Shown: piece by piece, positions 45,207 to 53,970 of the stretch | How positions within the stretch are numbered: the stretch's first letter is position 1 | How the letters are laid out: each line of letters starts with the position of its first letter | Assembly: GCA_038125665.1 (NCBI GenBank) | Contig: JAYPEI010000004.1 | Span: 62,001-126,000, forward strand | Direction: 5' to 3' | Length of the DNA: 64,000 nt | Source of the DNA: CAILUG01 sp038125665 | GTDB lineage: Bacteria; Pseudomonadota; Gammaproteobacteria; Pseudomonadales; Pseudohongiellaceae | Notes under the pieces: generated by a model | Told to the model about the DNA's origin: nothing | Databases searched by the model: none | What the model saw: the letters and a program-made list of their open reading frames with translations, nothing else | Translations under genes and position numbers: made by a program

Positions 45207-46040
45207 ATTAAATCCATATTTGGTTACAACACGACTCAAGGATACCGATTACTTGGTTTATGTCTCTTGTCGTTGATTCTTATGCTGCTAGATACCCGGT
45301 TTTATTACCTAATACAATTAAGAGCAGTTCTAGGTAATACAGTTAGCCCTATCACCTCCTTGGCATTCCTGCCCGATACTGTTTCAAATTTTTTCACGAA
45401 CATGTACTACACACGAGATTCACTTGAGCGCGAGCTGGCTCGTGTCAATCAAGAATTAGAAAAGCAGAGGTTGAGTATGCTTCGTTTGGCGCATCTGCAA
45501 GCTGAAAACGAGCGCTTAAATGAGTTGCTGCGCGCGTCGGCAATTGTTGAAGATCCTATGATGCGTTCCCAGATTATTGGGATCAATCCAGATCCTTACA
45601 ATAAGCGCATTTTGGTGAACCGAGGAGCAAACGATAACGTTTTTATTGGACAGCCAGTCTTGGATGCCTATGGCATTATGGGACAAGTAGTTGAAGTATT
45701 AGATGATACTAGTTGGGTACTACTCGTAAGCGATCCTCTTCATGCTACTCCAGTAGTAGTTAATCGTAATGGTATCCGAGCGATTGCTATTGGCTCAAAT
45801 GACATGCTCCATACCATACGATTGGAGAATGTGCCTAACACAACCGATATACTAGTAGGAGATTTGTTAGTTACTTCAGGCTTAGGGGGACTATTCCCGG
45901 CAGGATATCCTGTTGGCACAATAACAAGTATAAAGAGAAATGTTGGTCAGCCATTTGCCGAAATTCGCGTCAGCCCTCAGGCAGAAATTGATAGAAGTCG
46001 TCACCTGCTCATGGTATTTCCACAGAGGTTAAAGAAATGA
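45207..46040 (+). CDS. mreC: Rod-shape-determining protein MreC, probable ATT start
   Basis: MreC homology begins with KSIFGYN, followed by GYRLLGLCLL and the single membrane helix, then a coiled coil (YYTRDSLERELARVNQELEK) and the periplasmic beta domains. This N-terminus (compare MKPIF in other gammaproteobacteria) is encoded directly after an ATT at 45207. No ATG, GTG or TTG exists between the mreB stop (45185) and a TTG at 45267, which falls inside the membrane helix. ATT is therefore the likely start; CTG 45189 is the alternative. A GGGGG tract lies 5-10 nt before the ATT. A nine-codon frame starting in the mreB stop (ATGA, 45182) ends across the ATT, so reinitiation is possible. Confidence 0.9.
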   Translation: MKSIFGYNTTQGYRLLGLCLLSLILMLLDTRFYYLIQLRAVLGNTVSPITSLAFLPDTVSNFFTNMYYTRDSLERELARVNQELEKQRLSMLRLAHLQAENERLNELLRASAIVEDPMMRSQIIGINPDPYNKRILVNRGANDNVFIGQPVLDAYGIMGQVVEVLDDTSWVLLVSDPLHATPVVVNRNGIRAIAIGSNDMLHTIRLENVPNTTDILVGDLLVTSGLGGLFPAGYPVGTITSIKRNVGQPFAEIRVSPQAEIDRSRHLLMVFPQRLKK

Positions 46041-46531
46041 CAGGAGGTCGAGGCCTATTAGCAGGCTTTATTATTTGGGCCACCTTTATTGTTGCTTGGG
46101 TATTGGCCGTGATGCCGCTACCAATCAGCTGGATGCCATGGCGTCCGGAGTGGCTTAGTGTATTCCTAATTTATTGGGTAATCGCCTTACCACATCGAAT
46201 GGGCCTTGTATCCGCGTGGTTCTTGGGCCTGCTAGTGGACGCTGGGCTTGGGCAAGTGTTGGGCTTGCACGCCTTATTATATTGTGTGGTAGCTTATTCT
46301 GCGATGTATTTTCACTTGAGACTACGCCTATTTACTCGAGCGCAACAAGCTGCATTTGTGCTGTTAATTATCAGCATGCAGAAGCTCATCGGTTTTTGGG
46401 CGCTTACCGGAGCGGGGTTTAATGTAGCACCAGATTTATCTTATCTTTACGGTGCGATAACTAGTGCTCTACTGTGGCCACTTACCTTTAGCTTTTTGCG
46501 CTATTGGCGTAGAAGTTGGCATTTAGCGTGA
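46037..46531 (+). CDS. mreD: Rod-shape-determining protein MreD
   Basis: The 164-residue inner-membrane protein has five hydrophobic segments. It carries the MreD pattern PLPISWMPWRPEWLSVFLIYW and GLLVDAGLGQVLGLHALLY. It completes the MreBCD elongasome unit. The start overlaps mreC (ATGA) and its stop overlaps the next start (TGATG). Confidence 0.92.
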   Translation: MTGGRGLLAGFIIWATFIVAWVLAVMPLPISWMPWRPEWLSVFLIYWVIALPHRMGLVSAWFLGLLVDAGLGQVLGLHALLYCVVAYSAMYFHLRLRLFTRAQQAAFVLLIISMQKLIGFWALTGAGFNVAPDLSYLYGAITSALLWPLTFSFLRYWRRSWHLA

Positions 46532-47061
46532 TGAGACTTGTATACCTCAAGATAAACACCGTCAGTTACATATTACTGCTCTTATTAGTTAGTTGCCGTG
46601 CTCCTATTGAAATTACCGATTGGCCTGACACTCTTCCTCCGGCTAGGGTGTTTATAGCCTTGTATGAGCAAGATGAGGAAAATAAGTCACTGCAAAAGTT
46701 GGAAAATTATCTGCTATGGATCAAAAGATTTTATCTGGGCTATCAGATTGCGCCAGGTTGGCTTGAAATTGAAGGAGCAATAGAAGACTATACTGGAGAG
46801 AGGTGGTCTGAATATTGCTCTTTTCTTGAGCAACTTAGTATTAAAATAAGCAGTGAGTGGGCGCAAGACAATAGTGTGCGTAAAATTAATTCTCGCACTG
46901 CCGCCATTTGGCGAGATGCCTTAGTTGAAGCCATGGCACAGGACAAACTGGATCAATTTCTGCAACAATTCACCGCAGATGTAGAAGATCTACTTTCAGG
47001 TGAGCTATCTACTCAAGAAGTACGTTTTACACGATATTTTGAAGACGATTTTGCATTCTAG
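46531..47061 (+). CDS. Lipoprotein of unknown function after mreD
   Basis: From ATG 46531 the 176-residue protein has a lipoprotein signal (LVSC, C22). An alpha-helical, acidic body follows, with LENYLLWIKRFYLGYQIAPGW, an YTGERWSEYC motif and a long C-terminal helix ending in RFTRYFEDDFAF. No family is recognised. The start shares one base with the mreD stop, so it is translated with the mre operon. In many relatives maf and rng follow mreD instead. Confidence 0.7.
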   Translation: MRLVYLKINTVSYILLLLLVSCRAPIEITDWPDTLPPARVFIALYEQDEENKSLQKLENYLLWIKRFYLGYQIAPGWLEIEGAIEDYTGERWSEYCSFLEQLSIKISSEWAQDNSVRKINSRTAAIWRDALVEAMAQDKLDQFLQQFTADVEDLLSGELSTQEVRFTRYFEDDFAF

Positions 47062-47064
47062 CCC

Positions 47065-47664
47065 ATGAGAAAAATATTCCTGGTAACCCATCGCTGGTTA
47101 GGCTTGTTTCTAGGAATTTATCTCTTTTTTTTAAGTCTTTCAGGTTCTGCCGTTGTTTTCAGACCTCAAATTCATCGCTGGTTCCCCTACAATCCGGAAA
47201 GCCTAGTTGAGGCGTTACCTGTTCTAGTTATTGAATGGTTAACGCTATTTCATGATGAGCTCTTTCTGGGACAGTCCGGGCGTATAGTGAATGGTGCAGG
47301 GGGCATATTGCTCATTTTAATGACGATGAGTGGCCTTTTTCTCTGGTGGCGGGGGAAAAGAACAATCTGGGTGTATCGTTCTACCCAGGGGAGCTTGTGG
47401 TGGCAATTTCATCAGTTAGTTGGGCTTTGGACAGCTTTATGGTCTTTAGCATGGGGATTCAGTGCTGTGTATTTCGCCTGGCCCACACTATTTGAGTACT
47501 TTATGGAGTTCGACTCATACGAAAGAATTATCTCAGGTCTTGTAGCATTCCACTTTGGGCGTTTCGGCGGCAATTTTTTCACGCAAACGTTATGGGTAAT
47601 CGTTGGTCTGTCACCTGTCTTAGCAGTTATCACGGGACTCTGGCTATGGTTGCGCAAACTCTGA
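47065..47664 (+). CDS. PepSY-type transmembrane protein
   Basis: The 199-residue protein has four membrane segments. The first, LVTHRWLGLFLGIYLFFLSLSG, carries the THRWLGL-type start of the PepSY-associated TM family. A SGLFLWWRGKR loop, FHQLVGLWTALWSLAWGFS and a final GLWLWLRKL follow. Relatives are found with iron-uptake or reductase systems. It starts 3 bp after the lipoprotein gene, so it is in the mre transcription unit, though no link with shape is known. Confidence 0.8.
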   Translation: MRKIFLVTHRWLGLFLGIYLFFLSLSGSAVVFRPQIHRWFPYNPESLVEALPVLVIEWLTLFHDELFLGQSGRIVNGAGGILLILMTMSGLFLWWRGKRTIWVYRSTQGSLWWQFHQLVGLWTALWSLAWGFSAVYFAWPTLFEYFMEFDSYERIISGLVAFHFGRFGGNFFTQTLWVIVGLSPVLAVITGLWLWLRKL

Positions 47665-47675
47665 GTAATTAATTG

Positions 47676-48641
47676 TTAACCTCGTCTGTTTAGTGCCAAA
47701 TCAGCTACCATCTGAAGCCCTTTGAGGTACGGCGAGTCCGGCATTTCAGACAAAGACTCTAAAGCCAAGGCGATGCGTCTACCTGCCTCTGCTCGTGTAA
47801 AATCTAGGGCACCTGTTGACCTCACGGCATGGATAATGGCATCCAATTTGTCTAAACCCCCTTCTAGAATAGCCGATTCAATGAGTTTTCTTTGAGCGGA
47901 ACTTCCATTTTGCATAGCGTAAATTAATGGAAGAGTTGGTTTTCCCTCTGCTAGGTCATCTCCGATATTTTTGCCCAGTTCTTCGACAGAGCCATCATAA
48001 TCCAGGACATCATCAACCAACTGAAAGGCCATTCCTATTTCCAGGCCGTACTTGTACATTTTACGCACTTGTGCTTCGGAGGCTCCAGCTAAAATTGCTG
48101 CAGTAGAACAAGCTGCGGCGAAAAGTATAGCCGTTTTATTATGTATGACCCGATAATATTGCTCAGCCGTAGTCTTTGGGTCACGTTGATGGATTAATTG
48201 GAGCACTTCACCTTCAGAAATTTGATTAGTTGTAGTGGCCATCACCTCCATGATGGGCATAGATCCAATACTTACTAGTAACTGGAAAGCTCGAGAGTAG
48301 ATGAAGTCACCCACCAAAACTGACGAGGGGTTGCCCCAGTGTTGGTTCGCTGTTGGGCGTCCTCGACGCATTTCGGAAGTATCTACAACATCATCGTGGA
48401 GCAAGGTGGCGGTATGGAGAAACTCAATAACAGTAGCTAAATCAATATGTTGATTTCCATTGTAAGCCAGGGCGCGGGATATCAGTAAAACTAGCAGAGG
48501 GCGAACACGCTTTCCTCCGGCCTCAATTATGTACTGTCCAATATTCTCGATAAGTTCAACTTGAGATTTTAGTTGTCTTACGACGGCAGCGTTCAGACGA
48601 GTAAAATCGTCAGCGACAAGAGCTTGTATTTCTTTGACCAT
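47676..48641 (-). CDS. ispB: Octaprenyl diphosphate synthase
   Basis: The 321-residue trans-prenyl synthase has the first aspartate motif LLHDDVVDTSEMRRG and the second VDDVLDYDG, plus the GGKRVRPLL substrate motif. It makes the C40 side chain of ubiquinone. It is divergent from rplU, as in E. coli. Confidence 0.96.
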   Translation of the reverse strand: MVKEIQALVADDFTRLNAAVVRQLKSQVELIENIGQYIIEAGGKRVRPLLVLLISRALAYNGNQHIDLATVIEFLHTATLLHDDVVDTSEMRRGRPTANQHWGNPSSVLVGDFIYSRAFQLLVSIGSMPIMEVMATTTNQISEGEVLQLIHQRDPKTTAEQYYRVIHNKTAILFAAACSTAAILAGASEAQVRKMYKYGLEIGMAFQLVDDVLDYDGSVEELGKNIGDDLAEGKPTLPLIYAMQNGSSAQRKLIESAILEGGLDKLDAIIHAVRSTGALDFTRAEAGRRIALALESLSEMPDSPYLKGLQMVADLALNRRG

Positions 48642-48665
48642 GGGGCTCGATTAGGCCTATTCTGT

Positions 48666-48684
48666 GGGCCTCCACTGGAGGCCC
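48666..48684. repeat. Perfect 19-bp inverted repeat between ispB and rplU
   Basis: GGGCCTCCA and TGGAGGCCC are exact complements around one central C. It lies 25 bp upstream of ispB and about 70 bp before the rplU promoter. No T-run follows on either strand, so an operator or an mRNA leader hairpin is more likely than a terminator. Confidence 0.6.
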
Positions 48685-48731
48685 TGTATTGTGAAGGTTG
48701 CATCCTACTTTCCCTTTGACTTCAATTCAAC

Positions 48732-48761
48732 TTGCAACTAACCTCCTGAAACTCGTACAAT
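48732..48761 (+). promoter_or_regulatory. Predicted promoter of rplU-rpmA
   Basis: TTGCAA (48732-48737) and TACAAT (48756-48761) are 18 bp apart. A leader of about 90 nt follows, with a stem-loop (48804-48827: CTTCATG pairing with CATGAGG over a 10-nt loop) flanked by two GAGGCCTG words. The leader may fold as a regulatory structure. Confidence 0.4.
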
Positions 48762-48858
48762 TGCCGACCTTCGTCAACGGGCGGTCCAAAGTGAGGCCTG
48801 GAACTTCATGTTCAACCGAGCATGAGGCCTGTGTGAAGCTATATTTGGAGTCTTTACA

Positions 48859-49170
48859 ATGTACGCAGTTATAGAGAGTGGCGGTAAGCAACATCGCATA
48901 GTTGAAGGCGAAGTGCTGCGGCTAGAAAAAATTGAGGCGGGTGCTGGTGACAGCATCGTTTTTGACAAGGTGTTGATGGTAGGCGCAGGTGCAGATGTAA
49001 AAATCGGTGCTCCCTATGTAGCATCTGGAAGAGTTTCAGCTGAAGTGATTGGTCATGGTCGTGCCGATAAAGTGACTATCATCAAGTTTAGACGTCGTAA
49101 GCATCACCGTAAGCAGCAGGGCCACAGACAGTGGTTCACTGAGGTTCGTATTACAGGTATTGAAGGCTAA
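48859..49170 (+). CDS. rplU: 50S ribosomal protein L21
   Basis: The 103-residue protein reads MYAVIESGGKQHRIVEGE at the start and ends in the basic KFRRRKHHRKQQGHRQ segment typical of L21. It precedes rpmA by 11 bp. Confidence 0.98.
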   Translation: MYAVIESGGKQHRIVEGEVLRLEKIEAGAGDSIVFDKVLMVGAGADVKIGAPYVASGRVSAEVIGHGRADKVTIIKFRRRKHHRKQQGHRQWFTEVRITGIEG

Positions 49171-49181
49171 GGGAGAAGATT

Positions 49182-49451
49182 ATGGCTCATAAGAAAGCAG
49201 GCGGCAGTACCAGTAACGGTCGCGATTCCATTAGCAAACGCCTAGGCGTTAAGCGGTTTGGTGGACAAGAGGTTCTGGCAGGCAACATACTAGTGCGTCA
49301 GCGCGGTACCCGTTTTCACGCAGGTGAGAATGTGGGTATAGGCAAAGACCACACCTTGTTTGCTAAAGCAAATGGTAAAGTTGAATTTAAAGTACGTGGC
49401 CAACAAGGTCGTACATTCGTCAACATAATTGCCGAGGAAGCTCAGGGTTAA
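49182..49451 (+). CDS. rpmA: 50S ribosomal protein L27
   Basis: The 89-residue protein starts MAHKKAGGSTSNGRDS and has LVRQRGTRFHAGENVGIGKDHTLFA, diagnostic of L27. The N-terminal tail reaches the peptidyl-transferase centre. A strong terminator follows. Confidence 0.98.
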   Translation: MAHKKAGGSTSNGRDSISKRLGVKRFGGQEVLAGNILVRQRGTRFHAGENVGIGKDHTLFAKANGKVEFKVRGQQGRTFVNIIAEEAQG

Positions 49452-49471
49452 GCTTTACTTTGCTTATTTTT

Positions 49472-49503
49472 AAAAAAAGCCCTGTCTACACAGGGCTTTT
49501 TTT
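49472..49503 (+). terminator. Strong intrinsic terminator after rpmA
   Basis: AAAAAAAGCCCTG and CAGGGCTTTTTTT form a 13-bp stem around TCTACA, ending in a T-tract. It separates the ribosomal-protein unit from obgE, so obgE either relies on partial read-through or has its own promoter in the 43 bp that follow. Confidence 0.9.
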
Positions 49504-49546
49504 ATACCATATAAAAAAATTCAAATGATTAGATGGCAGTAGAACA

Positions 49547-50731
49547 GTGAAATTCGTCGACGAAGCAGAAATCATCGTGGAAGCAGGCAAAGGAGGTAAT
49601 GGTTGTCTTAGCTTTCATCGAGAAAAATTTATCGACCGCGGCGGCCCTGATGGGGGAGATGGTGGAGACGGAGGATCAATTTATCTGCAAGCTGATGTTA
49701 ACCTCAATACCCTGGTAGATTTTCGTTACCAGCCACGCTATCGCGCTGAGTCTGGGAAAAAGGGTACGAAGGGTAACTGTACTGGGGCCAGTGGAAGCGA
49801 TCTTTTTATTAAAGTACCCGTAGGTACAAGTGTTTATGAAGCAGATACAGAAGAACTAATGGGCGACCTCTTAGAACCCGGACAACGTTTACTAGTGGCT
49901 CAGGGAGGGTTTCATGGCCTTGGGAATCAGCGCTTCAAGTCCTCCGTTAATCGCTCCCCACGACAAACGACTAATGGCTCTGCTGGCGAGCTAAGGCGTC
50001 TACAGCTGCAGTTAAAAGTTGTCGCTGATGTCGGTTTGCTGGGAATGCCAAATGCTGGCAAATCATCCTTGATCTCTGCAGTCTCCTCTGCACGTCCACG
50101 TGTTGCTGATTATCCATTCACAACGCTCGTACCAAATCTTGGCGTCGTAAGGGTAGGTGATGAAGACAGTTTTGTCATGGCCGACATTCCTGGGCTTATA
50201 GAAGGAGCCTCGGCGGGTGCAGGACTGGGCATACGCTTCCTGAAACACTTGGCGCGTACGAGAGTACTACTGCACATAGTTGATATCGCTCCCATCGATC
50301 AAAGCGATCCTGTCCAAGCTGCTCGCGTCATCATTGAGGAGTTAGAACAGTTTTCTCCAGCGCTGACAGCAAAACCCCGCTGGTTGGTTTTAAATAAATT
50401 AGATTTGTTACCGGCTGAGGAGCATGAGAGTTTCATCGAAAGCTTTATTACTGAACTAGGTTGGGAGGGACGTGTTTTCAATATCTCCGCAACAACAAGA
50501 TCAGGAACTCAAGTTCTTTGTAATGAGTTAATGAATGCTATTAATGCTCACGAAAGGGCAATGAAAGATGAGGAAAGCTATAGAGTAGCCGAACGTGAGC
50601 GTGAGCTACAAATGGAATATGAAATTCGTCAAAGTATTGCCAGAGCCCGAGAACTTTGGCGTGAGCGTCATCAAAAAGATGATAACGATGACGATGATTT
50701 TGATGTGGAAGTTGAGTACTTATATGAATAA
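49547..50731 (+). CDS. obgE: GTPase ObgE/CgtA
   Basis: The 394-residue GTPase has the glycine-rich Obg fold (GGPDGGDGGDGGS at about 33-45) and the G1 loop GMPNAGKSSL, ADIPGLIEGA and LNKLD. An acidic tail ends in DDDDFDVEVEYLYE. It acts in 50S assembly and stress control. The start is GTG 49547. Its last bases overlap the proB start by 8 bp. Confidence 0.97.
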   Translation: MKFVDEAEIIVEAGKGGNGCLSFHREKFIDRGGPDGGDGGDGGSIYLQADVNLNTLVDFRYQPRYRAESGKKGTKGNCTGASGSDLFIKVPVGTSVYEADTEELMGDLLEPGQRLLVAQGGFHGLGNQRFKSSVNRSPRQTTNGSAGELRRLQLQLKVVADVGLLGMPNAGKSSLISAVSSARPRVADYPFTTLVPNLGVVRVGDEDSFVMADIPGLIEGASAGAGLGIRFLKHLARTRVLLHIVDIAPIDQSDPVQAARVIIEELEQFSPALTAKPRWLVLNKLDLLPAEEHESFIESFITELGWEGRVFNISATTRSGTQVLCNELMNAINAHERAMKDEESYRVAERERELQMEYEIRQSIARARELWRERHQKDDNDDDDFDVEVEYLYE

Positions 50732-51845
50732 GCGCGAGCTTCTGCAACAGGCTAAGACCTGGGTAATAAAAATAGGTTCTTCATTGTTAACCGACAATGG
50801 AAAAGGTTTACACACTGAAAGCATTGCCTCATGGGTAGAGCAAATAGTGAGGCTGCAGGAATTAGGGCTTGATGTCGTGCTGGTCTCCTCTGGCGCCGTA
50901 GCTGAAGGAGTGACACGCTTAGGCTTGTCAGGTCGTCCGGAAGCCATTCATGAGCAGCAGGCTGCTGCCGCTGTAGGACAGATGGGTCTGATCCAGGCCT
51001 ATGAGTCACAGTTTAAGCGTTTCAATCGACACACTGCACAGATCCTGCTAACTCATGACGATTTAAGTAATCGCAAACGTTACTTGAATGCGCGCAGCAC
51101 ATTACGCACGCTGTTAGAACTTAAAGTGGTACCAGTGATTAATGAAAATGATTCAGTGGTCACAGATGAAATTTGTTTCGGAGATAACGATACCTTAGCA
51201 GGATTGGTTGCTAATTTAATCAATGCCGATGTGCTAGTTATTCTGACTGATCAACAGGGTGTTTTTGATGCAGATCCTCGTTTGAATCCCACAGCAGCTT
51301 TGATTTCTGAAACAGACAGCGACGATCCAAAACTTTTAGAGGTGTCTGGGGGCAGTGGTGCTTTGGGACGTGGAGGCATGCTGACCAAAATTAGAGCTGC
51401 CAGACTTGCTGCGCGCTCTGGAACAGCCACTTGCATAGTACATGGTTCAGCTCCCTCTGTACTGGAGCAATTACAACAAGGAGCTTCTTTAGGAACTCTT
51501 CTTAGACCAAAAACTGAACCGCTTACAGCCCGCAAACAGTGGCTGGCTTCTCATCTCCAAGTGAAAGGCCATTTGATACTTGACGCTGGGGCGGAGAAAG
51601 TACTGCTGCAAAGTGGAAAGAGTCTCTTGCCTGTAGGTGTAAAAAAGGTGAAAGGTACTTTTAGACGAGGTGATCTGGTTGCCTGCCTTAATGAAGCGAG
51701 TAAAACAATAGCGCATGGTCTAGTGAACTATGACAGTGATGAAGCGGCTTTATTAGCTGGCAAGCCCTCTGCAAAAATAAGCGAAGTGCTTGGATACGAA
51801 GGAGAAGTAGAGCTTATTCATCGTGATGATCTCGTAGTGCTCTAA
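50724..51845 (+). CDS. proB: Glutamate 5-kinase
   Basis: From ATG 50724 the 373-residue enzyme has the amino-acid-kinase domain (VIKIGSSLLT, then NENDSVVTDEICFGDNDTL and GRGGMLTKIRAA) and a C-terminal PUA domain. It makes glutamyl phosphate, the first step of proline synthesis. The obgE-proB order is common in gammaproteobacteria. Confidence 0.96.
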   Translation: MNKRELLQQAKTWVIKIGSSLLTDNGKGLHTESIASWVEQIVRLQELGLDVVLVSSGAVAEGVTRLGLSGRPEAIHEQQAAAAVGQMGLIQAYESQFKRFNRHTAQILLTHDDLSNRKRYLNARSTLRTLLELKVVPVINENDSVVTDEICFGDNDTLAGLVANLINADVLVILTDQQGVFDADPRLNPTAALISETDSDDPKLLEVSGGSGALGRGGMLTKIRAARLAARSGTATCIVHGSAPSVLEQLQQGASLGTLLRPKTEPLTARKQWLASHLQVKGHLILDAGAEKVLLQSGKSLLPVGVKKVKGTFRRGDLVACLNEASKTIAHGLVNYDSDEAALLAGKPSAKISEVLGYEGEVELIHRDDLVVL

Positions 51846-52115
51846 TGACAATTTTTGTCGGAAATGACAAATAAGTTTAAGTAAGTAGTCATCAATTTCT
51901 ACAGCTGTTTTTTTTAAGACGAGTAATTTTTTCACAATTCTCAGCATACTTTAGGTAAGTAGATGCGATAGAGATAAATAATTCTTTGTGTGAGGATTGA
52001 TCTTTTAGTGGTTTCTGGCGATTAGGGCCTTCAGATATTTGCGTTGTTCATTGACACACTGCTGCTTGTACCTTAACTTTATCCAATTAAAAATAGACAT
52101 AAAATGGGGGTAACT

Positions 52116-52976
52116 ATGAAGCTTTCCCTGGTTTTGCTATCGCCACTAGTAGCGATAGCTTTGCTGTTGCAAGCATTCACAGCCTTTGCCGAGGCGAATC
52201 TCTCCGGTACCTGGGGAGGAACATATACTGAAGATTGGCCCGATCGTTTTCCGGGGCCTGAATTAGGCGATTTTGCAGGTTTGCCTATTAATAGCGCGGA
52301 TAGGCTGCGAGCAGAAAGTTGGAGCGCTTCGTTAATCGCTATGTCTGAGTATCAGTGCCGGGTACATCCTGCGGATTACGCTAATTCTTTCGCAGATATC
52401 CGTTTTTGGGAGCAGCGCGATCCTTGGAGTGAGGAGCTTATTGCTCTACATCTGCAGCACTTTGCTTGGCAAACACGTCGCACTATATGGATGGATGGTA
52501 GAGAGCATCCATCATCTAATCATCAACACACTAGTATGGGTTACTCAACTGGGAAGTGGCATGGAGATACTCTCATAGTCACTACCACTCACTTGCAGGA
52601 AGGTTGGTTACGTCGTAATGGTGTCGCTAGAAGTGACCAAGCAGTGATGACGGAACACTTTACACGTCACGGTAATATACTCACTTGGACTGTCATGATT
52701 GATGATCCTATTTATCTAGAGGAGACTTTTGTACGTAATCGTGATTACCGTCTTCAGGGTAATGTACAACTGGGTTCTTATCCTTGTATTCCGGTGGTAG
52801 AAATGGTGCGTGAAGAAGGTGAGATCCCACATCACTTACCGGCTGCAAACGAAGACTGGAAAATATTTTCTCAACGTCACGGTATTCCTTTTGAGGCAGC
52901 CATGGGTGGAGCTCACACTATGTACCCGGAGTACATGAAGGAAATTGAACGTCTGAAAGCAGAACAAGCGGAATAA
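52116..52976 (+). CDS. Uncharacterised exported protein, first of a paralogous pair
   Basis: The 286-residue protein has a signal peptide (to about FAEA). Its mature part starts LSGTWGGTYTEDWPDR and contains YQCRVHP, a MGYSTGKWHGDTLIVTTTH segment, GWLRRNGVARSDQ and DPIYLEETFVRNRDYRL. The last motifs recur in modified form in the protein encoded at 53970, so the two are distant paralogues. No function is known to me for this family. It is followed 10 bp later by the MBL-fold gene, so an operon is likely. ATG 52116 is preferred over GTG-type starts upstream. Confidence 0.75.
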   Translation: MKLSLVLLSPLVAIALLLQAFTAFAEANLSGTWGGTYTEDWPDRFPGPELGDFAGLPINSADRLRAESWSASLIAMSEYQCRVHPADYANSFADIRFWEQRDPWSEELIALHLQHFAWQTRRTIWMDGREHPSSNHQHTSMGYSTGKWHGDTLIVTTTHLQEGWLRRNGVARSDQAVMTEHFTRHGNILTWTVMIDDPIYLEETFVRNRDYRLQGNVQLGSYPCIPVVEMVREEGEIPHHLPAANEDWKIFSQRHGIPFEAAMGGAHTMYPEYMKEIERLKAEQAE

Positions 52977-52986
52977 GGTGATAATC

Positions 52987-53970
52987 ATGATAAATAAACT
53001 TATGTCATTTATTATTCTGCCGATTGCACTATCTATACCGCGTGTCAACGCGCAGGATATGTCGGAAGTAGAGATAGAAATCCTGCCAGTGCGGGAAAAT
53101 ATTTTTATGCTGATTGGTCAAGGTGGCAATATCACAGTCCAAATAGGTAAAGAAGGTGTGCTAGTTGTGGATACACAATACGCAGAGCTTAGCGATAAAA
53201 TTTTAACGGCTATTCGAAGCTTAAGTAATCGTCCTATTCGTTATGTAATTGATACGCATCACCATAGTGATCATGTAGGTGGCAACGCTAATATAGCCAA
53301 GGCAGGGAGTACAATTTCTGGTGGTAACGTGGGTGGTGATATCGGTGATGCTGCTGAAGGTGCTGCTATTATTGCGCATGAAAATGCAATGCTACACATG
53401 GTTGTGCCAGAGGTAGGTGAAGCTTTACCTTCTGAATATTGGCCCACTATTACTTATTTCACACCACGTCGTGATATGTGGTTTAACGGGGAAGGTATAC
53501 GCATTGAACATCAGCCTAACGCCCATACTGATGGAGATTCCATTGTCTATTTCAGACAGTCTGATGTCATCTCCGCAGGCGATGTTTTTAATAACAGCAT
53601 GTACCCATTTATTGATGTCGTAAATGGCGGCAGTATTCAAGGCATTATCAAAGCGGCCAATAACCTCATTGATTTAATTATTCCAGTGTATGGACAAGAG
53701 GGGGGCACACTAGTTATCCCTGGGCATGGCCGATTGAGTAATATGGCCGATGTCATAAATTGGCGAACTATGCTCACGATAATCCGAGATCGGATTCAAC
53801 ATATGATTGACCGGGGGATGACTCTCGAGGAAGTTCTCGCCGCAGCACCAACACAAGATTATGATGCTCGCTGGGGACGAGATAGCGGTTTTTGGACTAC
53901 CACTATGTTTGTCAGTACTGTCTACCAAAATTTAGTTGATGCAGTTAATGCTGAAGAAGGAACAGAGTAA
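52987..53970 (+). CDS. MBL-fold metallo-hydrolase, exported, complete metal site
   Basis: The protein has a signal peptide (to about VNAQ) and the full set of ligands of the metallo-beta-lactamase fold. These are HHHSDH (H91, H93, D95, H96), H180 in PNAHTDGD, D199 in SAGDVF and H247 in PGHG. A two-zinc hydrolase in the periplasm is expected; the SoxH/quinoprotein-relay-like subgroup is a possible relative. The substrate is unknown. An insertion rich in glycine (ISGGNVGGDIGDAAEG, about 110-125) follows the first motif. Its stop overlaps the next start (TAATG). Confidence 0.88.
   Translation: MINKLMSFIILPIALSIPRVNAQDMSEVEIEILPVRENIFMLIGQGGNITVQIGKEGVLVVDTQYAELSDKILTAIRSLSNRPIRYVIDTHHHSDHVGGNANIAKAGSTISGGNVGGDIGDAAEGAAIIAHENAMLHMVVPEVGEALPSEYWPTITYFTPRRDMWFNGEGIRIEHQPNAHTDGDSIVYFRQSDVISAGDVFNNSMYPFIDVVNGGSIQGIIKAANNLIDLIIPVYGQEGGTLVIPGHGRLSNMADVINWRTMLTIIRDRIQHMIDRGMTLEEVLAAAPTQDYDARWGRDSGFWTTTMFVSTVYQNLVDAVNAEEGTE

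Noticed and set aside
45186..45266. Frameshift or truncation of mreC
   Set aside because: The frame is open back to the mreB stop and encodes the expected N-terminus, so a rare start codon explains it without a broken gene.
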